From: Nothopassalora personata
Taxonomy: Eukaryota; Ascomycota; Dothideomycetes; Mycosphaerellales; Mycosphaerellaceae
Direction of reading: 5' to 3'
Length of the DNA: 64,000 bases
NCBI GenBank assembly: GCA_033816765.1
Contig: CM066290.1
Span: 1,674,001 to 1,738,000 of the forward strand
Under the pieces are notes generated by a model that did not search any database, was not told where the DNA came from, and saw only the letters and a list, made by a program, of their open reading frames with translations. The position numbers and the translations under genes were made by a program. Shown here in pieces: positions 13,487 to 24,156 of this stretch (the stretch's first letter is position 1; the number at the start of each line of letters is the position of its first letter).

Positions 13487-14508
13487 GCGTCATACACAGC
13501 ATGCTCGGGCATCGTCCCTCTACAACGCATTCGGAGACGCTGGAAGCGCGTCGTTGTATACTCACTCGCATGGAACGACGGACGAATCGATATGGCAATT
13601 TATTGACGAAGACAGAGCAGGATAAGACTTCTGTGTGTTACACAGTGAATTGCATAGAGGATGGCAGACTATCTCTTTTTGATGTATTGGATGGATGATG
13701 GAAGCATGGACGGGACGCTACTGCAACTTAGACGACAGGTCTGTGCGAAGAATGTGATAGTCCCCTTGGATGGAATGACTTGAAACACACCTACCCGCTT
13801 TTCTTTACTTGCTTTACTTTTGCTCACTAAGGGGCTTGCTGATACTTGGGGATTTTCACATTCGGCCTGAGCTGGCCCATCATCACGATCAGCACGAGAT
13901 GATATGCAGGGATCGTGCTCACTTGCATGGGCCACAACATCGGTGTGGTGTCGGCGCCACAAGTACCTGATCTTACGAGATGTAAGTCTTATCCGTTTGT
14001 ACCTCAGTCTCTAGGGTCCACGGTCCTGGTACAAAGGCATTGTCCTCTTGGTATCACGGTATGTTATCATTGACGCCTGAGGCAGGTAGTAGTGTTAAGG
14101 TAGCGTGCCAGGTAAAGGGGTGGGACACGTGCGTGGTGACATCGTGTACAATGCTTCTACGGCGCTTCCCACTGGTTCTCTGGAACTATGGGGAGCACTT
14201 ACGATGTCTTGGATGCATTGAATCGTCGTCAGGATGCTCGTTTGGGGGGGGGGGGGGGCATGATGCTTCGAGGCTTGTAAGCAGTAGATCTGCTGTACAC
14301 ACAGCCAAGAATGGCACGCGATCCGGATCATAACGTCTTCGGATGCGATGACGATGATCTGCAATGGCTGCCGAGGGTTCTTCTGCACACAGCGTGGTGA
14401 CGAGTAGAGAGTGGAAGCGAAGAACGTGGTTCGGTGTATTCATGCATGGGTATCGCTAATGCTCATAGCTCATCTACACCATCAAGCTGCAACAGTGCGA
14501 GTCGAACA
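13487..14508. other. Convergent intergenic region
   Basis: Between the 3' ends of the protease and RIO1 genes I see no coding region. The only notable element is the guanine run at 14244-14258. Confidence 0.5.
14244..14258 (+). repeat. Homopolymer run of 15 G
   Basis: Fifteen consecutive G residues in an intergenic region. It may be real or partly an assembly length error; no function can be inferred. Confidence 0.9.
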
Positions 14509-16155
14509 TCACTTCTTCCCTCGAGAAGACGAACTGATCAGTTTCTTCTTAAGATGCTTTGGCATTTTCTCCTTCCTCCTCTCCCTCTTCTCTTCCTTGA
14601 CAGCCTGCTTGTGCGCTTTCTTGACGTCCTTGTCTTCGAAGCGCTTTCCGCGTGGTGCCTTGTCCTTGAATGCGTCGTCTTCGTCGTCGTCGCTGTCTTC
14701 GTCGTCATCTGATGATGCTTCATCCCCTTCATCGTCTCCACTCGCTTTCTCTTTCTGCTCGCCGTCGGCTAGAAGCTGCTCGTAGACCAGGGTCCCACCC
14801 GAGCCGGACTGATACTGCTCGCCGTCACGCTCGATATCGTACACTTGCTGTAAGGTTTGAGGAATGTACTGCTGACGGAACACTTCATCGTCGACCTCGT
14901 CTCCTTCCTCCTCTTGACCCTGGGCTTTCTTCTCGAACAACTCGTCCAACTCCTTTCGCATGCCGGCTTCTTCTGTGCTGCCCTTCGAAGCCAAGATGTA
15001 CTTGAAGACAGCCCGCTCGCTGAGAACGTCTACACGGTTCCGCCGGAAGAAGTCCGAAGTATTCTTGATGTCCATTCGAAGGAACTCGAGAGACCGAGGG
15101 TGATCGTGCTCAACTGATTGTGACACATCAATCACGTACAGTTTGCTCTTGTGGTACAGCAGATTGTACTCTGACAGATCTGCGTGCACCAATCTGCAAA
15201 CTTGGTATAGCTTCCGCATGTAGCAAAGCAACTCAATGTAAACGTCCCGCCATCTCGACTCTGCCTCGTCTGCTGCAAACTCGACATCTCGAAGTCGTGG
15301 TGCCGGTATGCCCTTGGAGCTGCCGATGAAGCCCATGACCAAGACATGTGCCTTCAGGTATACCGGCTCCGGACAGGGGATACCGGCTTGGTATATGCGC
15401 CTCAGGTTGCGGAACTCTTTCTCTGCCCAGACCTTGACCATGGCTCGATTGGAGCTCTTGTTGTAGCCTTGTCGGAAGCGGAACTCGCCGGTGACATACT
15501 TGTCTCTGTCCTTGAAGACCAAGATGCTCGTCTTGTACACCTTGACTGCCCTGTTGAGCGTGACTGCGGGTGCGTCTGTGGTTGTCTCTTCCTGTGGGTT
15601 GCTGACTGCGTGGTAGACGTTCGCCTCCTTGCCCGTCGACAGGACACCGTTCAGCTCCGAGATGATGTTCCTGTTGAGCATCTGCAGCAAGATCATCCGT
15701 GTCCTCGGGTCCAGCACCTGCTCGCTCGTCGCCCGATCGCTCTTCTCAGCGCCCGCATGTTGTTTGGTGACGCCGCCCTCGATTTGTCCCAGCTTTAGCT
15801 TCGCCGTATGTTTGCTGAGTGCTCTGACTTGGTCGTCGATCTCGGCGCGCGTGTTGAGCTGTGGATTCGCCTTCGGCTTTTGCGCGTCAGGTATGCTGTT
15901 GTCGTGCAGTTTCCGCTGGCGGTTGTAGGCTTTGGTGTAGTCGGCGGGGTTGGCTGCAGCAAGACCTTCGTCGTCTGAAGGCTCGAACAGATCGTCGTAG
16001 TCTTCGTCGTTCGCGTCATCGTCGTTCTGCTGTGCTTCGAGCGGGTTGCCCAGAGTGTCGTGTGCCGACCCGGGCATCGCATGGCGGGACCCTACGTATC
16101 CTTCGTTCTCGACGTATTCGTGTGGTGGCTGGTGCGCTTGGCCGAATTCGGCCAT
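14509..16155 (-). CDS. rio1: Serine/threonine protein kinase RIO1 (ribosome biogenesis)
   Basis: A single exon of 548 aa starting at the ATG of MAEFGQ; the in-frame codons further upstream contain no ATG. The atypical RIO kinase fold is clear: the glycine-poor ATP loop STGKEANVYHA, the lysine in RAVKVYKTSILVFKDRDKYV, the catalytic loop HADLSEYN (D326), and VIDVSQSVEHDHP as the metal-binding segment, where RIO kinases lack a normal activation loop. The N-terminus is acidic. The C-terminus is an acidic stretch followed by a lysine/arginine-rich tail (KHLKKKLISSSSRGKK), as in yeast Rio1. RIO1 acts as an ATPase/kinase in late cytoplasmic maturation of the 40S subunit, including 20S pre-rRNA processing. 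It is divergent from the mitochondrial protein gene starting at 16378. Confidence 0.96.
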   Translation of the reverse strand: MAEFGQAHQPPHEYVENEGYVGSRHAMPGSAHDTLGNPLEAQQNDDDANDEDYDDLFEPSDDEGLAAANPADYTKAYNRQRKLHDNSIPDAQKPKANPQLNTRAEIDDQVRALSKHTAKLKLGQIEGGVTKQHAGAEKSDRATSEQVLDPRTRMILLQMLNRNIISELNGVLSTGKEANVYHAVSNPQEETTTDAPAVTLNRAVKVYKTSILVFKDRDKYVTGEFRFRQGYNKSSNRAMVKVWAEKEFRNLRRIYQAGIPCPEPVYLKAHVLVMGFIGSSKGIPAPRLRDVEFAADEAESRWRDVYIELLCYMRKLYQVCRLVHADLSEYNLLYHKSKLYVIDVSQSVEHDHPRSLEFLRMDIKNTSDFFRRNRVDVLSERAVFKYILASKGSTEEAGMRKELDELFEKKAQGQEEEGDEVDDEVFRQQYIPQTLQQVYDIERDGEQYQSGSGGTLVYEQLLADGEQKEKASGDDEGDEASSDDDEDSDDDEDDAFKDKAPRGKRFEDKDVKKAHKQAVKEEKRERRKEKMPKHLKKKLISSSSRGKK

Positions 16156-16377
16156 GTTTACTGAAAGAACATCAGTCACTCATACATGTCTGTGATATGG
16201 ACCTCTTTCCAGAGTGACGGAATATTCACATGCAGGAACAGCGTGCTCAATAGTGGGGTCCAGACTTACGGGAGTGCCACTGTCTTCCCCGAGGAATGCC
16301 GCTTTGGGGCCGTGATTCACCTGGAAACATTCACCGACATCGCCAACCCCACCACCTCGACGCTATCACGGGCGAAG
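16156..16377. promoter_or_regulatory. Short bidirectional promoter region (rio1 / mitochondrial protein)
   Basis: Only 222 bp separate the two start codons, which face away from each other, so the promoter is probably shared. An in-frame upstream stretch precedes the ATG at 16378 but has no conserved sequence. Confidence 0.55.
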
Positions 16378-17946
16378 ATGGCAGCTCGCCGACCCTCGGT
16401 CTGCCTCTTCTGCCAATCGCGACAGTTCGCCTTGAGCAAACGCACAGCGCATCTCACGAAACGCCGACTCACAACGACATCCAGACGCCAGTTGGAGACC
16501 ATTGCACTACGACCTGAGGACGATGGTTTCTTGCTGACGGAGCAGGGGGGAGCTGTAGAGAAGAGTCCAGATGAGGGTCCAGTATTGAGTGCGGCAGAGG
16601 CCCAGCGGCAATGGAAGCTTTACAATCCCATCGATGAGCTTCGCGAGGCGGCATTGGGCTTCGATGCATTGATCAAGAGGCGAGATCTGCGATTGGAAGT
16701 GTTACGGAACCTTTCAAACCCGTGGCCGCAAGCACCTTCAGGTCGCCAACACGCCATCAAGCCAGAGTTGCCAGAAGCAAAGGCTGCGGTAATACCTCAT
16801 ACCACCTTCCGACAACAACTTCGCGATGCTGCTGGACCCAAGCCAGTACGACAAGTACTTGGACAGCAACTGCTGCGATGCAAGCACCCCAAAGAGATCC
16901 TGAGAGTTGTAGCCGTGGCCATGCAACATCGTGATACCGCGATGAACCTGGCCATCCTGTCCGAGTCCATCATGCGTGCATTGTATCGATGTAGACAGAA
17001 CGTATCAGACCCGGAAGTGCTACGGTGTCTGAATGCTATAATAATGCGTTTTCGATATGCAGACTTGAAAGTCCAGCCGCAGCTACTGTATATGGGTCTC
17101 AAGTTCGCCGCGAGAAGTCGGTCGTTGCCTGCCATGAAGAAGTTTCTATCCATGATCCGAGAAGATGGGTTGGATCTGTCAGCAAACGTCTTTAGAAGCA
17201 TCATTGCAAAGTTCAGTATTGGCCATCGGGGGCTGGGAGAGATCCGAAATGGGCGCTGGAAAAGGGACGATCTATTGCAAGTCTTGATTGGCTTCCCTGA
17301 GTGTAGCAACCTCCCGACCGGCCAGCAATATCATCTCGGGGCATTCTTAGTGCGAGGAGATTGGCAGTACCTTCATGGCTGGGTCGCGGTCCTGGCACGG
17401 TGCAAGGCGTCTGAGCTCGTCTGGCGGGAGTGGGTCTTATGGAAGGGGACAAAGGCTAGGAAAGAGCCAAAGCAACTACTGATGAAGGAAGGCAGCGAAG
17501 GAGAGATGACCAGTAAGCTTCGTGGCGATTACTGGTTCGTCGAGCAGATGACCCACAGCGGCGACCTGAAAAGAGCATGGCAGCTATTGAGCGAGACATC
17601 GATGCCATTCTCAAGTCTCAAGATGCGGGTCAAGGACAAGCTGCTCGATGAGCCAGAGTACTGTCCTCCTGCAGTATGGACAGAAGATGTCAGAAATGAA
17701 ATGGTGCAGAAGTACGACAGGGAGCTGAGCCGAGTCGAGCAAGCATTGGGCGTGAAGTGGGCACCTGGCGATGAAGATGGCAGTGGAGATCACATTTTGA
17801 CCATGGACCAAGAAGAGGCGCTCGACACGCTCGGTGAGCGCAGATGGAGATCTGACGATGACTATGGCTACCCTTGGGAAACGGACCCACTCGTGCCTGA
17901 GAACGAACGCGGACTGCACGATGCTGAAGAGGACAACAGTGCCTGA
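16378..17946 (+). CDS. Predicted mitochondrial protein with PPR-like helical repeats, unknown function
   Basis: Single exon, 522 aa. I chose the ATG at 16378 because the peptide that follows (MAARRPSVCLFC and the next 30 residues, rich in Arg/Ser/Thr and poor in acidic residues) looks like a mitochondrial targeting sequence; the upstream in-frame extension is not peptide-like. The middle, about residues 190-360, is made of amphipathic helices such as LLYMGLKFAARSRSLPAMKKF and VFRSIIAKF that resemble degenerate pentatricopeptide repeats. The C-terminus is acidic. I do not recognise a specific orthologue. A role in mitochondrial RNA handling or translation is only an inference from the repeat-like helices and the presequence. 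Confidence 0.8.
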   Translation: MAARRPSVCLFCQSRQFALSKRTAHLTKRRLTTTSRRQLETIALRPEDDGFLLTEQGGAVEKSPDEGPVLSAAEAQRQWKLYNPIDELREAALGFDALIKRRDLRLEVLRNLSNPWPQAPSGRQHAIKPELPEAKAAVIPHTTFRQQLRDAAGPKPVRQVLGQQLLRCKHPKEILRVVAVAMQHRDTAMNLAILSESIMRALYRCRQNVSDPEVLRCLNAIIMRFRYADLKVQPQLLYMGLKFAARSRSLPAMKKFLSMIREDGLDLSANVFRSIIAKFSIGHRGLGEIRNGRWKRDDLLQVLIGFPECSNLPTGQQYHLGAFLVRGDWQYLHGWVAVLARCKASELVWREWVLWKGTKARKEPKQLLMKEGSEGEMTSKLRGDYWFVEQMTHSGDLKRAWQLLSETSMPFSSLKMRVKDKLLDEPEYCPPAVWTEDVRNEMVQKYDRELSRVEQALGVKWAPGDEDGSGDHILTMDQEEALDTLGERRWRSDDDYGYPWETDPLVPENERGLHDAEEDNSA

Positions 17947-18714
17947 CCACTCAGCACAAATTTTATGAAATAGCTCTCAAAATATTCACGATATGCACCA
18001 CCACACCTACACCCTCAGGTCCAGCGACGCTTCACTAGATACTCTACTCTCGGCACTAGTACAGGTCGCGTCTCGGATGTGCTATAAGCGGTGAACTCCC
18101 GTGCTCCATCTCCACAAATCTCCCATACCCTCTTTCTTCCCCTACACATCATCAAACATGCCCTATTTCACTAGGTTCGAACACGAAAGATGTATTTCTG
18201 ATCACAAGTCGCAGGACTATCATGCACGTGGAAGGTGTCTAGTTCGTACGTGCTTACATTTAGCCGTTTCGAACTCAACATGCCTGTTGGGGAGCAATCG
18301 GCGTATCGTATTCTGCGGCCATGACTACGGGACCACTGCAAACAAGGCTTCAGCTTCCCGGCTATATGTTGGATTCGCTGCAATCTGATTGGCTCCTGTC
18401 TTATCAATGTTGGCCGAGGATGATAGCACTGTGCCTCGCTGCCAGCATCATCCGCATCGGAATAGCTTCAAGCCTCCGTCTGCTAGGCAGTTGAAGGGCC
18501 AACATGCTTCAAGAAGATAGAACATGAGATTCTGCCCGGGGTATACGAGGGGCACGACCTCCGGATATTCCTCGTCTGTAGGTAGGGCACCACCACAATA
18601 TCGATGTTGGACGACAGCCTCCCACTGTTCAGAAACCCGGCGACACGCCCCGCCAGTGTCCAAGGAATCCAGCTAGTCGCGTTCAAGCCCTTCACGAGAG
18701 TCCAAGGTATTGAA
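17947..18714. other. Intergenic DNA without recognised gene
   Basis: I see no supported coding region. The sequence joins the 3' end of the mitochondrial-protein gene to the LtrA-like remnant. Confidence 0.45.
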
Positions 18715-18960
18715 CAGAATGCTGGAAACTCGGAATACATGCTAGTCGATGATGAGCACCATGAAAATCCAGAGTTTCGGCATCTGCGAGAGGCCACCAA
18801 CTCGGAGCCGTTCTACGACCTCTTTATCGTTGCTGACTTGACGGTATTCTCCTACATTCACGCTGTCAACAATATCAGCTTTGGCACAGTTCGTGGGTTT
18901 CTCTGCACACTCTGGTTCGAATTTGGCACATCTCGTGGGCTCTTCTGTATGGAAATGAAG
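18715..18960 (+). pseudogene. Fragment of a low-temperature-requirement A (LtrA) family membrane protein
   Basis: The plus-strand reading contains REATNSEPFYDLFIVADLTV followed by FSYIHAVNN and LCTLWFEF. This matches the usual start of fungal LtrA-domain proteins: an E-x-FYDLFFVANL core, then the first transmembrane helix and an LWF segment. After that the reading loses similarity and ends at 19044. No further LtrA helices are visible before the SET gene starts at 19266. Intact members have about eight or more membrane helices and several hundred residues, so this is most likely a truncated relic. A multi-exon gene that I failed to assemble is less likely. Confidence 0.4.
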
Positions 18961-19265
18961 TTGAGGAGGGGACCGCATGGAAAGAGCCGTCGCGAGGCTG
19001 AACATTCCGATGACTGCAGCGTTGCAGCTTTTCACATTCACTGAAGTGGGGCGCGTCGTACAGTGCCGCTTTCCGTTGGCGGGCCGTCCCAGATGCTTGG
19101 GTATGCGCGGTCGTTGGTGCCGAAGCATGGACCCACAGCACTGCGTTTGCTCTGTTGTTTGAGGTGCAAGTGGCTTTCTCTTTCGACTGAAAGACTTTCG
19201 ACAGTCACCTCACTTCAGCCATCCCCTTCACATCCCCATCGCGCAGCCATCTGCCGACCGATTCA

Positions 19266-20072
19266 ATGCGGATTGTGCCCCTCGAAATGGACTTCGATGC
19301 GAATCAATGGTTGACTTCCACCCAAGAAGCTCTGAAGCAGTACACGGCACACGCGGACAGCGCGAAAGAGCGAAAGGGTGAGAAGTACACCGGTCCCAAG
19401 AGGACACGCGAGGAGCTCATTGCTACGTTCGACGAGAGGTACGTCGCCATCTCCGTTCCAACAGTAGTCGCTGAGGTACTGCCACGCCTCAGGTGAGTGT
19501 AGCTCACACAATTCTCTTCGGGCAGCCAGCCTTCCCACGATGATCAGATCCGTCACTCCGTTCTGTCCTACTCATACCCGCCATGCCTTACTTCCAACCT
19601 GGAGCCCATCTTCATCGACAATCTCCTTCTTGAGACGATGCACCGTGGCCGCGTTCTGACTGTGCGTGCGCTTGGAGAGCCGCAATACAACTGGGCTGTG
19701 CAAAACGCCGTCGAAGATGGCAAAGGCAATACGGAGATGCTCTCTGTCCACAATTTCGATCTGGACGTGACCCAACTCGAAGTCCTGCCAAAGGGCGCAA
19801 GGGTTGCCATCAAAGAGCCCTACTACAAGCTCGCCTTGGATGGCTATCCAACCATCATGGTCACCCACCCATCCGACATCGTCAGAATGAACAGCTCAGA
19901 CATGGATATGCCGCTCGAAATGAGCCTTGACCGCCCCTCGGTGAAGAGCATGATGGATTACAAGAACGAAGGCAACATGGCTTTCAAGACCAAAGACTAC
20001 TTTCGGGCGAATGAAGTGTATACCACAGCACTGCAAAGCGACGTGGGTGCCGAGGTCGATCTTATTCGCCGT
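19266..20072 (+). pseudogene. 5' half of a TPR/SET-domain gene, split by a retrotransposon
   Basis: The first exon starts at ATG 19266. A short intron follows; the more plausible version is 19476-19529 (54 bp), the alternative 19493-19525 (33 bp, very short). The second exon then runs to 20072, where the copia LTR begins. The encoded part has a conserved N-terminal region (SYSYPPCL, LEPIFIDNLLLETMHRGRVL, VKEP-like IKEPYYKLA, HPSDIV) and the first TPR (MMDYKNEGNMAFKTKDYFRA). Reading into the LTR gives three foreign residues and a stop at 20082-20084. The other half resumes exactly at 39749 after the duplicated GCCGT. The exon right up to the insertion looks unmutated. Without the insert the frame continues and would give a protein of about 745 aa. 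Function inferred for the intact family: protein lysine methyltransferase with TPR repeats. Confidence 0.88.
20068..20072 (+). repeat. Left target-site duplication GCCGT of the copia element
   Basis: GCCGT directly precedes the LTR terminus TGTTG and recurs at 39744-39748 directly after the other terminus CAACA. A 5-bp direct repeat is what integrase-mediated LTR insertion makes. Confidence 0.95.
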
Positions 20073-20248
20073 TGTTGTAAATAGGTATTTGACGAGTACA
20101 AGCTTCCAGATTAAAACGATAGGGTGGATTAGTAACCCTCATGAATTGCCACAAGGTGTGAGACTATCTGGCTACAGAAAACAGTGTGATATAGTGTGTG
20201 TGTGCCAAGTCCTAACTAACATAGACCTTGGTTACCTAATTCACAACA
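20073..20248 (-). repeat. Copia 3' LTR (left in window)
   Basis: 176 bp, TGTTGTAAATAGG to TTCACAACA. It matches the LTR at 39568-39743 end to end without indels, with 13 transitions. This copy keeps more C/G at the variable sites than the right copy at most positions, but not all, so both have been mutated. Confidence 0.96.
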
Positions 20249-20258
20249 CTCCCCCTTT
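20249..20258 (-). other. Polypurine tract of copia element
   Basis: On the minus strand this reads AAAGGGGGAG immediately upstream of the 3' LTR, the expected position and composition for plus-strand priming. It fixes the element's orientation. Confidence 0.75.
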
Positions 20259-20789
20259 AGACTAACTACTATAAAGATAGTCTAATCAACTTGATATCAC
20301 CTATGTTGCTGTATTAGTCTCGAACACCTTTACTAGTTCCAGATACTAGGTTTCTGCTATAAGCAAGCACATACTAAGGACAGTGATCTTGTCAGATTTG
20401 TATATACAAGAGACCTACTCTTAGACACACTTAGGCCTTATCTTTCCGCTTTTAGAAGTGAACAGAAGGTTCTCTCGGCTTAAGAAGGTCTAGCTAGGTA
20501 GTAACGCACAAACCTCGTAGGTACGTATAAAAGAAGCTAGTTCTTTACTAAACAACTCTCTCTACTTTATACTACTTTATACCTCTCTTCCTACCTTTTT
20601 AGACTACTACACACTTATACACCCTAACAACTACTATATACACATTCTTAAAGCTTTTTAAGAAGCTTTTAGTAAGGTATGCTACATATGTAATAGTGTT
20701 TTAAGGGTGTTACTAACTTGTAAGTAGCATTATAGCAGATGTTATTAAGTAGACTCCTATAAACTAGTTTAGTAGTACTAGCAATGTCT

Positions 20790-21845
20790 TTAGTAGTAGA
20801 TCTAGCTCTAGTGACGATTAAGATCCTAACAAGCGTCCTCCTAGTAATAGTAGAAAGGGTCTGCCTACATCTAGTAGGATCTCTAAGCGTAAGACCCTTA
20901 TTAAGGCACTTAGACTAGTTAAGTAGATTATCGAGAGCAAGCGTAAGATTACTAAGAAGAATATGACCTTATAGCTTACTATAGCATCCCTTAAGGTTGC
21001 CTTCTATAAGAAGAAGCTTCTAACTACTAAGGGTAGTATTACTAATCTACCGAACTAGGGTTGGATTAACGCGGCTACCTAGGATTTTGATTATATAATA
21101 GTTAACCCTTAAGGTCGTATTTCTAACACTATTACTATAAACCTTAATAGTAGTTAGAACTACCTTCCTACCTTATAGGCTTCCGCTATAGACTATCTTA
21201 TTTAGCACTTCGGTAGCGCCTATAACCGCTGTAAGGAGGGATCTAACCTTCCCTTTTCTAGCTGCTACACTATTCTAGGATAGTTTAAGGGCTGCTGTAC
21301 TAACTGCGCTCTTAATAATTATTACGACAAGTGCAGCTTCTTCTCTCTACGGACCCTATAGTAGAGTACCGCTAGTCTATCTAGAACCTACTAGCAGCCT
21401 AGTGTAGGTTATACTCGCTCCGCTAGTGCTGCATTCTAGGGTAGTGTATAGTATAGTCGATCTCCTCCTATTATACGTAGTAGTCCTCTACGTAAGGGCT
21501 TCCTATCTCTAGTTCTATACTCTCCTAGCATAAGTACCTCTAGATATAGTCTTTAGATGCTACCTACCTAGCTTATTCCTAGCGATATGGACTAGCGCCT
21601 AAGCATCCCTAGGGCTCCTAGTAATGGTTCTAGAACTGTCCTCCTAGAGCTTCGCCTCCTATTCTCTAACTCCCTCTCTTAGGATAAGGTTACTACCTTA
21701 ATTCGTTAGTTCCTGTAGCGCTTAGGCACTAATAATGACTTTTAGGAGGGTACTATATTAAACTCGAGTTCCTATAAGAGGGGTTCTAGAGGCTCTAGTA
21801 GTTTTAGTAGTAAGTAGTAGTCTAGATAGTGTACTTGCATTAGGT
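20790..21845 (+). pseudogene. Opposite-strand ORF remnant in the copia 3' region, DUF3716-like cysteine motif
   Basis: In one plus-strand frame about 350 codons can be read in which nearly every stop is TAG or TAA at places suited to Gln (CAG/CAA), as RIP would produce. The reading begins Ser/Asp-rich, then has a basic helical segment (KTLIKALRLVK, then IIESKRKITKKN). It then has a cysteine cluster at about 21229-21345 with the spacing C-x8-PFSSC, GCCTNC and C-S, which resembles the fungal DUF3716 zinc-ribbon-like motif. It lies between the copia RNase H remnant and the 3' LTR, on the strand opposite to the element's genes. It may be an antisense accessory gene of the element or a captured host gene. 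Function unknown. Confidence 0.6.
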
Positions 21846-22249
21846 CTTAGTAATTTAGTTAGGGCTAAAGGATAAAATAGCCGTTATAAGTAAGGGCGGT
21901 CTACTTCTCTATTTTCTTTTGTTTTATTACTATAGCTCCCCTAAATTGGAGTCTATAATAATGAACTAGATCTTACCTTAAAAGGCGGTTCTGAAGCAGG
22001 CCTCTCTACAGTCTAGTTACATGAGCATAGTAAGATATGTTATACCCTAAATGAATCTAGCCCTTAAGGCTAATAAATAAAAACTTTCCTCTACTGTCTC
22101 TAAATAAATGAGATATTGCTTTATAAATACTTATAAACAAATAAAGGTCTTGCTATGTACAAATGAAAGTGTAGTTAGTCTCTAGAAGCCTCCCTTAGAG
22201 AATGTGGTTTAGTAACTTTAGCTTTATAAGCTAATCTATAAGCTACTAT

Positions 22250-23950
22250 GTAGTAGGGATATACTTAACTACAATTAAGCCTTCTTTATAAACATGTCTA
22301 CAAAAATGGTTCCTTAGTCTAACATGCTTAGTTCTTCTATGGTTAGTGTAATCTCTAACTAGCTTAATAGTAGACTAGTTGTCTATAAAGATCTTAAAGG
22401 CTTAAGCTTTATAGTTAGTCATTTTCTAGGTTTTATAGAGTAGATTTCTTAACTACATTACTTCCCTATAGTATTTAGTTAAGGCTATATACTCTACTTT
22501 AGTGCTTAATAGCACTATCTCCTTCTATAGGTTGGATTTCTAGATAATAGGACTTCTAGCCATTTTAACTAGGAGTCCTAAGGTTAATCTACCTATTGGA
22601 TCTCTAGAGAAATTAGAGTCTATATAGATCTCTAGCTTTAGGAATTGTGTTTTTCTAAAGATTAGGCACTTGTTAATTATTCTAGCAATGTATCTCTAAA
22701 CATGCTTTGCTATAGCAATATGTTCTACTAAAGGATTAGCTAAGAATTTAGCTAGGTGGTTTGTTATATAGGAGATATCTAGCCTAGTCTAGTTAGCTAG
22801 GTACTAGAGTTCCCTAATTAATGTGTTAAATAGATTGTAATCCTATATGTTGCATTGCTCTTTATAAGCTTTATATAGGCGGTTAAGGGGATACTTAACA
22901 CTTTTAGCTAAGTCTAGGCTATGTTTCTAAAGTTTCTCTAAAGCATTGTAAGGGCACCTACTTAGGTAGTACGAAGTTGTTAGACAAGCTATCTAAGAGG
23001 TGCGCGAGGCGCGAGAAGTTGATATACAAGCCGAGGCACGCGGGTCGGCCCGGGCCCGGTCACGTGACTTGCCACGTTCACTCGCTGTGCGGCTATGGGC
23101 CGTCACAAGCATAGTGCTTTTAGGAGACATAGAGATCTCTATTCTTTTCACTCTTTAGTTGCATGCCTAGGAAAAGATTAGTGTTAACAGTTTTAATAGA
23201 GTACTTCTTCTTTAGTCTAGCAATGAACTTGTTAATCTTCTAATTACTGTCGCTAAAGATCTAAAAGTTATCTATATATAGGAGAACTAAAAGATTCTCC
23301 CCCTAAAAAAGACATGCATTAGAATTAAGTCTCTTTAGGCCCAATTCTTCTAGAGCTTCCTTAGCATTATAGTACTAGAGGTTTGTAGCTTGTTTTAATC
23401 TATATAGTCCCTTCTTAATTTCTAGGACTTTGTTAGATGGATCTTTCTTAATAAGTTCTGCCCCTTCTAGTAGTTTAATGTATAAAGGTCTATTAATGTT
23501 AGGGTTTATAAATGCTGTTTTAACATTAATCTGTCTCCTCTTCTAGCTAAGAACTGTGTATAGGGCTAGGAGAATCCTACTTGTTAGTAGCCTTAGGGTT
23601 AGAGCAAAGGTTTTAATATAGTCTGTCCCTTGCTTTTAAGTAAACCCCTTTACTACCTATCTAGCTCTACGCTTCTTAATGGATCTATTAGGAAGATACT
23701 TGTAGTGTAGGACCCATTTTCCTATAAGTAGCTTCCTACCCTTAGGGACTTTCTATAATAGGATCTATGCAACACATTCTATATCTTCTAAGGAGTTAAA
23801 TTCCTTTCTAATTGCCCTAATCTATTTAGCTCTATTAGGTCTATTTAATGCTTCGGTTAGGGTAGCAGGATCTATAAGCTTCCCCTTCTTTATATTATCT
23901 ATAGCTATTGTAGCGAGTACTTTCTTAAGTTTACTATAATTATAATAGGA
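22250..23950 (-). pseudogene. Copia reverse transcriptase-RNase H remnant
   Basis: The minus strand reads as a Ty1/copia RT. From high to low coordinate: a GKWVLHYKY segment near 23.7 kb; INVKTAFINPNI, equivalent to the usual D-V-K-T-A-F-L-N-G motif; GLYRLKQA; then LLVLLYIDNF at about 23266-23295, the catalytic YVDD box with the second Asp changed to Asn. NLFLGMQLKSEK follows. The RNase H part contains LLSTKVEYIALTKYYREVM at about 22450-22520. Multiple in-frame TAG and TAA codons and the altered catalytic residue show it is dead. A 130-bp GC-rich insertion at 22978-23107 interrupts the frame after the RT core. Confidence 0.9.
22978..23107 (+). mobile_element. Short GC-rich insertion that escaped RIP (solo-LTR-like)
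   Basis: A 130-bp block starting TGTTAGACAAG and ending GCCGTCACA interrupts the copia RT frame: the codons either side are copia-like but the block is not. It is GC-rich and keeps CpA and TpG, unlike its surroundings. TGT...ACA ends suggest a solo LTR or tiny non-autonomous LTR element. I could not find a clean 5-bp target duplication; at most AAG is shared by the flanks, so the exact ends are approximate. Confidence 0.55.
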
Positions 23951-24156
23951 TCTATTCTATCTTAAACTTCTCCTAGTTAGCTTAGGATAGACCTTAGCTT
24001 ATTTAGTCTTTATAGGCTTATAAGTCCTATCTCTCTTCCTCTTACTAATGTGTAGGGCAGGGTAGAATAGTGTTATAGCCTAATTAGGGTCTTCTTACAT
24101 AGCTGGGGCTGTGTCTTCTTAGTATAGCTCTTTAGACTATAAAGTCTAAGGCTTAT

